Below the pieces are notes generated by a model, which saw only the letters and a program-made list of their open reading frames with translations, did not search any database and was not told the origin of the DNA. From positions 1 to 50,300 of IMG/VR virus record IMGVR_UViG_3300050190_000122: a DNA stretch of 50,300 bases. The stretch is one strand, 5' to 3'. Source of the stretch: a virus. Every line of letters starts with the position of its first letter. The first letter of the stretch is position 1. Positions 33,370-40,858 of this stretch are shown here, piece by piece. The position numbers were made by a program, and so were the translations under genes.

Positions 33370-33879
33370 TTAGATATCAATGACCTCTGGTTTGTTTAAT
33401 TGCCTGCATTGCTTAAAGGTATTCTGTATCTCCTCTAACATGGGTACCTTGACCTCAATCGTTTTCTCTACCTCATGCTTATCTCTCCACTCTAACTTCT
33501 TCCTGTTCTTCAACCAGAAGATCATTGACGTTGGATCAGCGAGCACCTCCTTGGTAACACGCTTGGTCTCGACCATCTCATAACCAACGATTGTTACATG
33601 ATCCCATTTGTCATAGATGGGCAATCTTTCAGTCGTTATCTCATCGTATCTATAGCCCTGTGTACGCTTGAACAGAGCGTTCTCAACCAATACGTCCGCT
33701 TCTTCTTTTCCCCTTTTTAAGACAGACAGGAAAGACGGATATCTTTTCTTATAATCCTTTAACGTTGTTGTGCTTATTCCCAAATTATGGGCAATATCTA
33801 TCTCTATGAGGCCATCTCTACACCAGGCCTCAACGAGCAATAATTTACTTTCTACCTGTGGCCATTTGCTTACTGCCAT
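33370..33879 (-). CDS. terminase small subunit, 169 aa
   Basis: ATG 33879 has TTAGGAGG eight bases upstream. The N-terminal domain is a helix-turn-helix (LVEAWCRDGLIEIDIAHNLGIS, then TTLKDYKKRYPSF) that should bind the packaging site. A central helical oligomer region contains RGKEEADVLVENALFKRTQGYRY. The C-terminal part has DPTSMIFWLKNRKKLEWRD, characteristic of this terminase small subunit family. It lies next to the non-coding region that likely holds its target. Confidence 0.85.
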   Translation of the reverse strand: MAVSKWPQVESKLLLVEAWCRDGLIEIDIAHNLGISTTTLKDYKKRYPSFLSVLKRGKEEADVLVENALFKRTQGYRYDEITTERLPIYDKWDHVTIVGYEMVETKRVTKEVLADPTSMIFWLKNRKKLEWRDKHEVEKTIEVKVPMLEEIQNTFKQCRQLNKPEVIDI

Positions 33880-33905
33880 ATGGGCCACCTCCTAACCTAG
33901 GAACT

Positions 33906-34016
33906 TTATTTAAGAGCACATTCCGGACACAATGCCCTCTCCTGATATGAGAAGTAGTTCTTTTTACAGATTGGGCATTGATAAAGAATTAGCCGGATTC
34001 TCATTTTCTTAGACAT
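33906..34016 (-). CDS. short zinc-ribbon protein, 36 aa
   Basis: ATG 34016 has AAAAGGAGTG upstream. It is 36 residues long with CPIC and CPEC pairs 15 residues apart, a minimal zinc ribbon. Longer upstream starts would run through a terminator. Small zinc ribbons are common in phage early and middle regions. Function unknown, perhaps DNA or protein binding. Confidence 0.7.
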   Translation of the reverse strand: MSKKMRIRLILYQCPICKKNYFSYQERALCPECALK

Positions 34017-34040
34017 GATCTCACTCCTTTTTAGACAAAA

Positions 34041-34064
34041 GGAAAAGAGCCCTTTTGGCTCTTT
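34041..34064 (-). terminator. Rho-independent terminator after the late regulator gene
   Basis: AAAGAGCC and GGCTCTTT arms with an AAAAG loop are followed by TTCC on the minus strand; the T-run partly overlaps the stem. It separates early genes from the packaging and head genes. Confidence 0.65.
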
Positions 34065-34142
34065 AAAAAAGTATCTCTCACTATTAGGTGGCAAACGTAT
34101 GACAAAACAGTGTTTTTATTTTATGGGTACCTCTGGAGAGGG

Positions 34143-34664
34143 CTAAAACATCGCCGGTTGAACTGGCTTTTTGAACGTGATCCCGCTGTCGTTAATGTCC
34201 TCGACCATGTGATATATCTTATCCTCTGCCCTTTTGACTAATGTCTGGACTGTGGCTTTCTTGATGTCCATCAGCTCTGCCGTGTCTTGGAATGAGTATC
34301 CGCTACTCCTGACCAGCGTGTATGCCTCCCGCTCTTTTATACTGAGCACCTTTAAGACAATCCCTAAATCATCGATTGCCCTTTGGATCTCAATACTAAC
34401 CGCTGACGGCTGTGCCTGTGTGGCTATGGCCCGAACATATGCCACACTCCTGGGATCCATGGGAATTTCGCGTTTAAAATTGCTTTGTCTAGTTATTCCC
34501 CGTCTGGAATCAGGGTTTTTCCCCATCTCCATAAATCTGATCGAATAATCAAGGCTGTCGGCACAACTCGCGAGCAGGGATCTATCCTCTCTGGCGGTGG
34601 CCACTGTTCTCGCTTTATTGACACTACGTAAAGCAACACGATAATCTCTGACTAGCTTTATCAC
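34143..34664 (-). CDS. sigma-70 region 4-like late transcription regulator, 173 aa
   Basis: The start is GTG 34664 with GGGGGTGG upstream. The C-terminal half (about residues 100-150) is a sigma region 4-like HTH: VLKVLSIKEREAYTLVRSSG, then SFQDTAELMDIKKATVQTLVKRAEDKIY. This layout is that of Xpf/ArpU-type phage regulators that turn on late genes. The gene is the last before a terminator and just upstream of terminase, the typical place. Late promoters may use its motif; I could not identify a repeated promoter pattern. Confidence 0.8.
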   Translation of the reverse strand: MIKLVRDYRVALRSVNKARTVATAREDRSLLASCADSLDYSIRFMEMGKNPDSRRGITRQSNFKREIPMDPRSVAYVRAIATQAQPSAVSIEIQRAIDDLGIVLKVLSIKEREAYTLVRSSGYSFQDTAELMDIKKATVQTLVKRAEDKIYHMVEDINDSGITFKKPVQPAMF

Positions 34665-34691
34665 TACTGGCCACCCCCGTTTAATTAGTTT

Positions 34692-34811
34692 CTAGTCCAT
34701 TCTTCCAGTTTGTTCAATCCATATTGCTAAGACAAAGGCGAAAATAGCGTCTGCCACGTTGTTACCCGCAAATGCAAGTACGCCGACCATTGCAAATACC
34801 AGACTTAACAT
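34692..34811 (-). CDS. short membrane protein, 39 aa
   Basis: A 39-codon gene beginning at ATG 34811 with a GCGAGGG just upstream at close spacing. The product is mostly hydrophobic (MLSLVFAMVGVLAFAG, then AIFAFVLAIWIEQTG), two short membrane helices. Its size fits a small phage membrane protein. The ribosome binding site is close, so confidence is moderate. Confidence 0.5.
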   Translation of the reverse strand: MLSLVFAMVGVLAFAGNNVADAIFAFVLAIWIEQTGRMD

Positions 34812-34821
34812 TTCCCTCGCT

Positions 34822-35004
34822 TTAAGTAACACCAGTTACACCCCCTCTTCCATGGATCAATAGATCACCCAGTGCATTCAGTACTTTGAAGTTCCTGACA
34901 GGCCTACCGCTCTTTTGCTTAAATGCCTCGCATGTATATTTTCCATTGACCCGACGAGGCGCACAGCAGCTATAAACCTCACCGCCGAACTTTATATGTT
35001 TCAT
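34822..35004 (-). CDS. hypothetical phage protein, 60 aa
   Basis: A 60-residue basic protein with CCAPRRVNGKYTCEAF. Start ATG overlaps the stop of the gene upstream (AAATGA) and GGGGGCGG lies before it. Cys spacing suggests possible metal binding. Function unknown. Confidence 0.55.
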   Translation of the reverse strand: MKHIKFGGEVYSCCAPRRVNGKYTCEAFKQKSGRPVRNFKVLNALGDLLIHGRGGVTGVT

Positions 35005-35090
35005 TTGCCGCCCCCGTCATCCACGATCGGCATTGACAGATAAATATCCCACAAGAATTTTAGTCGTTGCTTGATTTCGTTATCCGACAT
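35001..35090 (-). CDS. very short hypothetical phage protein, 29 aa
   Basis: A 29-codon gene, with a charged helix MSDNEIKQRLKFLWDIYL and a Gly-rich end. Its stop overlaps the start of the next gene, typical of phage gene packing. The ribosome binding site is weak (GGGTAT at the end of the previous gene). Confidence 0.45.
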   Translation of the reverse strand: MSDNEIKQRLKFLWDIYLSMPIVDDGGGK

Positions 35091-35095
35091 ATTGC

Positions 35096-35293
35096 TTATA
35101 CCCATGAGTTCCACTCAGCATAGCAGTGCTTATATGTCTTGCATTCCGGATTGCAAGTAGACCCATCGGATGCCCAGGGGCATTTTAGCTCTGATTTCTT
35201 CGGCTTTGCCGTCGCAATCCAGATCACGACCAACACGATTATGATTGCTGTGGCAATTAGTCCGCCGGTTATAAGGGTTTCTGGATAATTCAT
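35096..35293 (-). CDS. small membrane-anchored Cys-rich protein, 65 aa
   Basis: An N-terminal membrane helix (GGLIATAIIIVLVVIWIAT) is followed by a short polar tail with five Cys (CPWASDGSTCNPECKTYKHC). It may form disulfides or bind metal outside or inside the membrane. It overlaps the upstream gene by four bases. It could act in superinfection exclusion, as other small phage membrane proteins do, but there is no direct evidence. Confidence 0.6.
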   Translation of the reverse strand: MNYPETLITGGLIATAIIIVLVVIWIATAKPKKSELKCPWASDGSTCNPECKTYKHCYAEWNSWV

Positions 35294-35610
35294 ACATCTG
35301 CCTCCTTGTTATTTATTCGCTCCCACAGATCGGCTAACCGCAGCAAATTCCCATTAAGTCTAGACATCTTTTGAGATTTCACGGCGTCCACCTCATAAGT
35401 TCCGATGCCAAGACCCATTTTCATTTGGTCAAGCATGCTCTCAACGTCAGCAATCTCCTCAGTGATGTGCTCGAGGTTATCCTCGGCGAGGATATGCTTG
35501 CAAAGTTCTTTCTGCAGCTCAGATAACTCTTCCACGCACTTGACCATTTGCTTTTCGATTCCGTATCCCTTCAATGCCAGTTTATATACCGCATGTTCTT
35601 GTGCTGTCAT
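35290..35610 (-). CDS. MazG-like nucleotide pyrophosphohydrolase, 106 aa
   Basis: An all-helical 106-residue protein with the MazG-type metal site: EELSELQKEL (Glu-x-x-Glu) and EEIADVESMLDQM (Glu-x-x-Asp). Family members hydrolyse NTPs or dNTPs to the monophosphate, cleaning nucleotide pools or lowering ppGpp-linked signals. ATGA overlap with the SNF2 helicase gene upstream. Specific substrate unknown. Confidence 0.75.
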   Translation of the reverse strand: MTAQEHAVYKLALKGYGIEKQMVKCVEELSELQKELCKHILAEDNLEHITEEIADVESMLDQMKMGLGIGTYEVDAVKSQKMSRLNGNLLRLADLWERINNKEADV

Positions 35611-36989
35611 GGTAAATCACTCCTTACTTCTTCGATTCTTGCTTTCACAGCATCCATCAAGGCATCCTGACCGGCGGCTTTCTGTGCGATGGCTTCAACC
35701 ACGTCTGAATCGATGGTGCCTTCAGCCACAAGTTGCATAACTACGATTCGTCTCGTTTGCCCTTGCCTATGTACCCTAGCATTCGCCTGCTGGACCTCCT
35801 CCAATGACCACGACATATCTAGCCAAACAACCGTTTGACAACTTGACTCTTGAAGATTGAGTCCATGCCCTGCGCTCTTTGGGTGTAATAACAACAGAGG
35901 TATTTTATCGTTGTTCCAGTCCTCAATGTCCTGACTTCCGTCTTTTCCTTTTCTCAGGATCTTAGCCTGTGGGAATCGTGCTTGGATCCGGGATAATGAA
36001 TGCTTGAAGTTGTAAAATACCATGACCGGCTTACCATTTGCCCCCTCGATGATATCTTCCAGGGCATCTAGCTTCGCGTCATGAATCAGCTTTACCCCTC
36101 GTTCCTCGTCGTAGACAGCTCCGGAGGCCATCTGCAGTAGTTTGTTTGACAGTACAGCTGCAGTCACAGCGACGACATCAGCATCCAAGTATGGGAGTAA
36201 CATGTCTTTTTCCAGCTTTTTGTATAACCCCCTTGCCGAGTCAGTCAATTTTACAGGAACGACTTGATCTATTCTCTCAGGCAGCTCTAACCAATCCTCG
36301 GACTTCATGCTGACCGCAATATCTGAAATAGCCTCGTAGATCCGCTGCTCCGCCTCCTGCTTTTCCTTCCACTCGTAGACAACGTGTCCACTTCTGGCTC
36401 CGGCTGTAAAGTATCGGTCCCTGTAGCTGGTGATCGTCTTGCCAAGTCGTTGGCCTTGATCGAGTAGATAAATCTCTGGCCATATATCCATGAGGCCATT
36501 GGGTGCTGGCGTGCCGGTTAATCCGATGACCCTTTTCATCATGGGCCGGACCCGGCGTAACGCCCTGAATCGTTTGGACTGTCCATTTTTAAAACTGGAT
36601 AACTCATCGATCACGACGGTGTCAAAGTTCCAATCCGTCCCTAGCTCACCGACAAGCCATTCAACATTTTCTCTGTTAATCACCCAAATATCAGCATCTG
36701 CTTTCAAGGCTTTTCTTCGTGTGGCGGCGCTGCCTAGCACTTTGCTGATCCTAAGGTGCTGTAGATGGTCCCATTTCTCTGCCTCTCTTGCCCATGTGTC
36801 ATCTGCTACTCGCAAGGGTGCAATGACCAGGACTCGTGTTGCGTCATAATAGTCATTAAGCAGAAGGTCGATCGCGGTTAAGGTGCTCACAGTTTTACCA
36901 AGTCCCATCTCCAAAAGGAGGGCTATATAGTTTGTATCTAAGATACGTTGTGTCGCATACTCCTGATACTGATGCGGTATATATTTCAC
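35607..36989 (-). CDS. SNF2-type DEAD-like phage helicase, 460 aa
   Basis: A 460-residue superfamily 2 ATPase of the short SNF2 type: Walker A EMGLGKT (residues 27-33), VIDELSSFKN as motif II (126-135), VIGLTGTPAPN as motif III and a C-terminal motif with QANARVHRQGQT. Such helicases occur in phage replication modules together with VRR-NUC and primase. The start is GTG 36989, overlapping the TGA of the nuclease gene (GTGA), with AGGTGAG upstream. It probably remodels DNA or proteins during replication or recombination. Confidence 0.88.
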   Translation of the reverse strand: MKYIPHQYQEYATQRILDTNYIALLLEMGLGKTVSTLTAIDLLLNDYYDATRVLVIAPLRVADDTWAREAEKWDHLQHLRISKVLGSAATRRKALKADADIWVINRENVEWLVGELGTDWNFDTVVIDELSSFKNGQSKRFRALRRVRPMMKRVIGLTGTPAPNGLMDIWPEIYLLDQGQRLGKTITSYRDRYFTAGARSGHVVYEWKEKQEAEQRIYEAISDIAVSMKSEDWLELPERIDQVVPVKLTDSARGLYKKLEKDMLLPYLDADVVAVTAAVLSNKLLQMASGAVYDEERGVKLIHDAKLDALEDIIEGANGKPVMVFYNFKHSLSRIQARFPQAKILRKGKDGSQDIEDWNNDKIPLLLLHPKSAGHGLNLQESSCQTVVWLDMSWSLEEVQQANARVHRQGQTRRIVVMQLVAEGTIDSDVVEAIAQKAAGQDALMDAVKARIEEVRSDLP

Positions 36990-37276
36990 TCTCTACTCAC
37001 CTCGTTAATGAATCGGTCGATGTCTTCATGGGAGTCAAGTTTGTAAACTTTGTGTCCCATATTCCTCAGGATCTTTGCCCATCGAACTTGCAGGGGCTTC
37101 AGTTGTTTACCTGGTGCTTTCATCTCGACATATATTGTTCGTCCCCCAGGGAGAATTACTATCCGGTCCTGAACCCCATTGTTTCCGGGTGAAACCCACT
37201 TTGGGGCAAGCCCCCCAATCCGTTTGACTTCCTTCACCAACCGACTTTCTAGTGCCGACTCTCGCAAGTAGCTCAC
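36986..37276 (-). CDS. VRR-NUC domain nuclease, 96 aa
   Basis: A stand-alone VRR-NUC nuclease: N-terminal helix ESRLVKEVKRIGG, then GVQDRIVILPGG with the Asp, and TIYVEMKAPG with the Glu-x-Lys, followed by LKPLQVRWAKILRNMGHKVY. The family cleaves branched DNA such as Holliday junctions or flaps. It is coupled to the SNF2 helicase by a GTGA overlap, a conserved phage pair. Start is GTG 37276; the ribosome binding site is weak. Confidence 0.88.
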   Translation of the reverse strand: MSYLRESALESRLVKEVKRIGGLAPKWVSPGNNGVQDRIVILPGGRTIYVEMKAPGKQLKPLQVRWAKILRNMGHKVYKLDSHEDIDRFINEVSRE

Positions 37277-37405
37277 TTCTTTCTCGATTGTTGCTGATGT
37301 GCCTCACACACACGTGATGTGGCGAAATACGCGTTAGCATAGGGGCTATATTTATACGTGTTTTAATACCTCTATGCTATCTACTAATTATCTTTAATAG
37401 AGATT

Positions 37406-37553
37406 TCACAGCAACATTAGCAACAAAGATGTTCAAGCACTTGGCATTACTAGGTTTTTCGTGTTGCCTAATTGCCTTTTTTCTTGGCAACTTCACCGCA
37501 ACATTAGCAACTTTTCGTGTTGCCCTAGTTGCTACATGATTGCAGTGAAGTTG
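37406..37553. repeat. direct repeats and long imperfect hairpin beside the primase gene
   Basis: GCAACATTAGCAAC occurs twice (37411-37424, 37498-37511) and TTTTCGTGTTGCC twice (37456-37468, 37512-37524). In addition, 37488-37499 pairs with 37542-37553 (11 of 12), with inner GCAAC/GTTGC pairs, so a stem of about 66 bases could form. No T-run follows. The repeats are iteron-like and lie between primase-helicase and nuclease genes, so a replication origin or single-strand initiation site is the best guess. Confidence 0.5.
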
Positions 37554-39911
37554 TTACCCCAAGGCAACCTTTTCAAAGACTTTTTGAACACCATAACCGG
37601 GGATACGTGCTTTACCTTTTCGTTCTTTCCAATTCGGTATGGTACGAAGGAGATCACATATCTCGTGGGCCTCCCACGGTCGCATTGATCCCGCCTTGTT
37701 ATGAAGACACTCAGACCACACTAGGGAGGCACATACCCGGTCCCATAGTTGCCTGCCATCTGACCCATTTCCCCATTCATTCTCTATAGGAGTCTCTAGC
37801 CATTCCTGAATAAGTCCAGCACGCGGGTCTTCCTCCATATGCATTCCCTGAATACGTGACGCCTGCTGCTCGATCTCTGGTGACAATGTAAGTGCCTCGC
37901 CCTTTCGGTAGGCTTGTACGACCTCTGCCCATATCTGCGCGATGTCGTACTCAGAGAGATCCGTGAAAATATTCTTGATTCGTTTCTCCGGATTGACTGT
38001 CACAGGCCAGAACCTTCGATTGCCTGTCGGATCCTTAAGAAAATTACAGTTGTTTGTTGTTCCGAAGAAAACGCACTTGCGCGGAAAATCTGTAACAACA
38101 CGGTCATAGGCCACCCGGTACTTATCACTTCTCTTAGTGATAAATTGCTTGATCTCATCCACTTCGATTTTAGTCATGCCTGCCAGCTCACCGAACTCGA
38201 AGATCCATGCCGACTGTAGATGCTCCCCAGCATCTTTAGAATCAAAGGTCTTTAGTGAATCACTGAACCAGTTCCTAGCCAGCATTTGTATGATCGTGCT
38301 TTTACCGGCGCCTTGCGGGCCAACCAGAACCAGCATATAGTCGAACTTGCAACCTGGCTCATAAAGCCTTTTGACCGCGGCAATAAACATCTTTCGAGTT
38401 ACTTCTTTTACATAGTCCGAGTCTTCTGCTCCTAGGTAGTCAATGAATAGCCGGTCGATCCTTGGAGCCCCGTCCCACTTCTGTTCTTCTAAGTACTCAA
38501 TAATAGGATGAAAGCGATTAACATGCGCCACCTCCGTGAAGGCGTTTGCAATAATATTGGCGGACTTGATCTCGTACTTTTTACCAAACCAGTGCTGAAG
38601 CCGTTTGTCATCAGCCCCCAGCCAAGGCTCATAGTCCTCATGTTGTCGCTCTCGGTTCCTCCAGGGTAATTCCTTTCGGATGACCTCTGTATTACCGAAA
38701 GCATCATACGCTAATACCCCGTCCCACTGTCCATTTGACATAATGACTTCCACATTCTTGGAGTTTGATAACGGAAATCCACTTTTTGTGTTCATCTTCA
38801 GGTCATCGATCCAAGGTGCAGCGTGTTCCTCTTCTTCGTCACGTTCCTCAGCCTCGGTACCCGCAAAGTCTTCTGATAGCTCAGATAATCTCTCACGCTT
38901 TACTTTTCCGTCTTGCGAGGCGAAGGCCACCATGGCCGTATGACTCGGTAGTTTGTCGATATTGGTATTCTCGCTCGCTCGGTCATCTAACTTCCCGAAC
39001 TTGTGCAGCCGTACTAAATCGAACGCATTAACCTCTCTGCCACTGCAGGGATCACTCTCGTGATGAGAGTAGGCGAACATGTCTTCATCGTAGACCACGA
39101 GGCCCCCGAAGCTACTGGACCCGATATGCGTATAGCGGTTATTCCCATCGTCTACCGACTCATATACGTCGGCAAGGAATGCATCAATGGCCTCGGATAT
39201 GGAATAACAACGACAGAACGCACCCACAACGCCCAGCTTAGCCTTAGGATCTTCCATCCGTCTGGACGTTTGTCTTTGCACCTTATCGTCGGCATGCCTC
39301 GGCCATTGGAGAGGATCGCGCCAGTCATCATAATCAGCAAGAATATTATCTACAGATAGTGGCTCACCCTCATAGACTTCCAGCATCGGCTCTGCATCCT
39401 TGGAACAACTCGGCAGATACATCAACCGGTGGACTTCGAAAGTGGTTTTATCGAAATAGTCCATACCGATCTGCTCCGCGAGTTTACGGCTAACCGCGCC
39501 GTATTCATCTGGACTCATAGCTCGATCAACCGGTGCGATTAGACGGTATTTTTGTTTAGCAAATCTGTAACTGTGTGTAGGGTAGATCGCATAGGCCATT
39601 CCGCCAAGCACGAGTTCAGCCGCGAACAAAAAGCCATCGTCTTCCACATGATCCGCGTCCAGGGTAATCAAACTACGCGTGTCTACATTCTCTTTTTTCC
39701 TGCGCCCGCCTCGGACAAGTCCGCCCACAAAAGCCGGGCCGTCTTTCAGTTTCCCTCGGGCAATATTATTCATCTTGTCGTACTGCGCCATCGTCTCAGA
39801 CGTGCGCCTGACCTTTCGCAACCGGCCATCGACGAACTCATCCCAGTTTAGGAATTCGGGTTTCCAGTTTGTATCTGCACGATGCTTACCGAAACTAATG
39901 TCAAGTATCAT
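37554..39911 (-). CDS. AEP primase fused to VapE-type helicase, 785 aa
   Basis: A two-domain replication protein. Residues about 1-200 form an archaeo-eukaryotic type primase: LITLDADHVE with the catalytic DxD (85-87), a KYRLIAPVDR strand and HRLMYLPS (161-168). The C-terminal half is a VapE/DUF5906 superfamily 3-like helicase with Walker A GPQGAGKST (531-539), FEFGELAGM as the Walker B region, then FFGTTNNCNFLKDPTGNRRF with sensor and Arg residues. An acidic linker (EERDEEEEHA) lies between. It should both prime and unwind at the phage origin. ATG 39911 has GGGGGTGA upstream. Confidence 0.92.
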   Translation of the reverse strand: MILDISFGKHRADTNWKPEFLNWDEFVDGRLRKVRRTSETMAQYDKMNNIARGKLKDGPAFVGGLVRGGRRKKENVDTRSLITLDADHVEDDGFLFAAELVLGGMAYAIYPTHSYRFAKQKYRLIAPVDRAMSPDEYGAVSRKLAEQIGMDYFDKTTFEVHRLMYLPSCSKDAEPMLEVYEGEPLSVDNILADYDDWRDPLQWPRHADDKVQRQTSRRMEDPKAKLGVVGAFCRCYSISEAIDAFLADVYESVDDGNNRYTHIGSSSFGGLVVYDEDMFAYSHHESDPCSGREVNAFDLVRLHKFGKLDDRASENTNIDKLPSHTAMVAFASQDGKVKRERLSELSEDFAGTEAEERDEEEEHAAPWIDDLKMNTKSGFPLSNSKNVEVIMSNGQWDGVLAYDAFGNTEVIRKELPWRNRERQHEDYEPWLGADDKRLQHWFGKKYEIKSANIIANAFTEVAHVNRFHPIIEYLEEQKWDGAPRIDRLFIDYLGAEDSDYVKEVTRKMFIAAVKRLYEPGCKFDYMLVLVGPQGAGKSTIIQMLARNWFSDSLKTFDSKDAGEHLQSAWIFEFGELAGMTKIEVDEIKQFITKRSDKYRVAYDRVVTDFPRKCVFFGTTNNCNFLKDPTGNRRFWPVTVNPEKRIKNIFTDLSEYDIAQIWAEVVQAYRKGEALTLSPEIEQQASRIQGMHMEEDPRAGLIQEWLETPIENEWGNGSDGRQLWDRVCASLVWSECLHNKAGSMRPWEAHEICDLLRTIPNWKERKGKARIPGYGVQKVFEKVALG

Positions 39912-39925
39912 AGGTATTCACCCCC

Positions 39926-40858
39926 TCATGCCAGCAGATCGTCAAACGCTTCTTGCATGGCCATATGCAAGTTGTTAACGGCGATTCTGAAATAGCTGTC
40001 CTTGAGCTCCACTCCGACAAACCTGCGCCCCATTTTGATTGCCTGATATCCCTCGCTCCCAATACCTGCAAACGGTGAGAACACGATGTCATCGGGATTT
40101 GACCATAACTCCATAGATCTGGCAATCACGTCGAGCTGTAATGGGCAGATGTGCCGTTCGTCCTTATCTTCACGAGCTGATCGGTATTGTAGTGTGTTGC
40201 TTTGTCGAATGTCCATCCATACCGGAGATGCGTATTTACGCCACACCTGATGTGAATATACCGACTCACTTCCGGGCTCATTCTCACCAAAAAACCTTAC
40301 CATTCCATCAGGGTGTGTAATTGGTTCTGGGTTATCCCCTGGCTTCCGCATTGTTAAGACATAGTCTGGTAATCCTTGGCGACACATCGACGAGTCCTTG
40401 ACCAACTGCTTATGCATAAGTCCTAAAGCTTTTGTCCTAGTCGCCTCGACGAGTGGGTCTTTCCAGATTGTCACCCTAGAATGCCATATGAATCCCTCAT
40501 CCTCGAAAGCCTGTCGAAGCTGAGAAGGAAAATCTTTAATCCCTATATATCCATCCCGTGACTTCATCGCTGGAATATCCATGCAATGAAAGCTTACCAA
40601 CCGCCCGGGGATTGTTACTCTGAAGAGCTCGTGATTTAAAAATTTAAAATGCTCAAAGAATTCAGCGTCGTTTCGGCAATTGCCCATGTCTCGGTCACTA
40701 TTTGAGTAAGTATAGAGAGATGCAAAAGGTGGGGAAAAGATGCTGTAATGAATGCTGTTGTCAGGAAGCCCCCTGGCTACCTCCACGCAATCCCCGTTAT
40801 AAAGAGCAAAATCATTTTCAATAACTTGATCGATTGTATTAACTTGCAAGTGTCTCAC
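39926..40858 (-). CDS. beta-class DNA methyltransferase (adenine-N6 or cytosine-N4), 310 aa
   Basis: A 310-residue amino-methyltransferase: IFSPPF (SPPF, motif IV, about residues 38-43) comes before FSPFAGIGSEG (FxGxG, motif I, near residue 267), the order of the beta class. The middle region is the target recognition part. SPPF rather than DPPY is more frequent in N4-cytosine enzymes, but N6-adenine cannot be excluded. It overlaps the helicase gene upstream by 20 bases. It is likely an orphan phage enzyme to escape host restriction, as no nuclease gene is next to it. Start is GTG 40858 with GAGGA close upstream. Confidence 0.88.
   Translation of the reverse strand: MRHLQVNTIDQVIENDFALYNGDCVEVARGLPDNSIHYSIFSPPFASLYTYSNSDRDMGNCRNDAEFFEHFKFLNHELFRVTIPGRLVSFHCMDIPAMKSRDGYIGIKDFPSQLRQAFEDEGFIWHSRVTIWKDPLVEATRTKALGLMHKQLVKDSSMCRQGLPDYVLTMRKPGDNPEPITHPDGMVRFFGENEPGSESVYSHQVWRKYASPVWMDIRQSNTLQYRSAREDKDERHICPLQLDVIARSMELWSNPDDIVFSPFAGIGSEGYQAIKMGRRFVGVELKDSYFRIAVNNLHMAMQEAFDDLLA

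Noticed and set aside
37406-37553. CRISPR array
   Set aside because: Only two copies of each short repeat, at uneven spacing and partly in a hairpin; no cas genes nearby.
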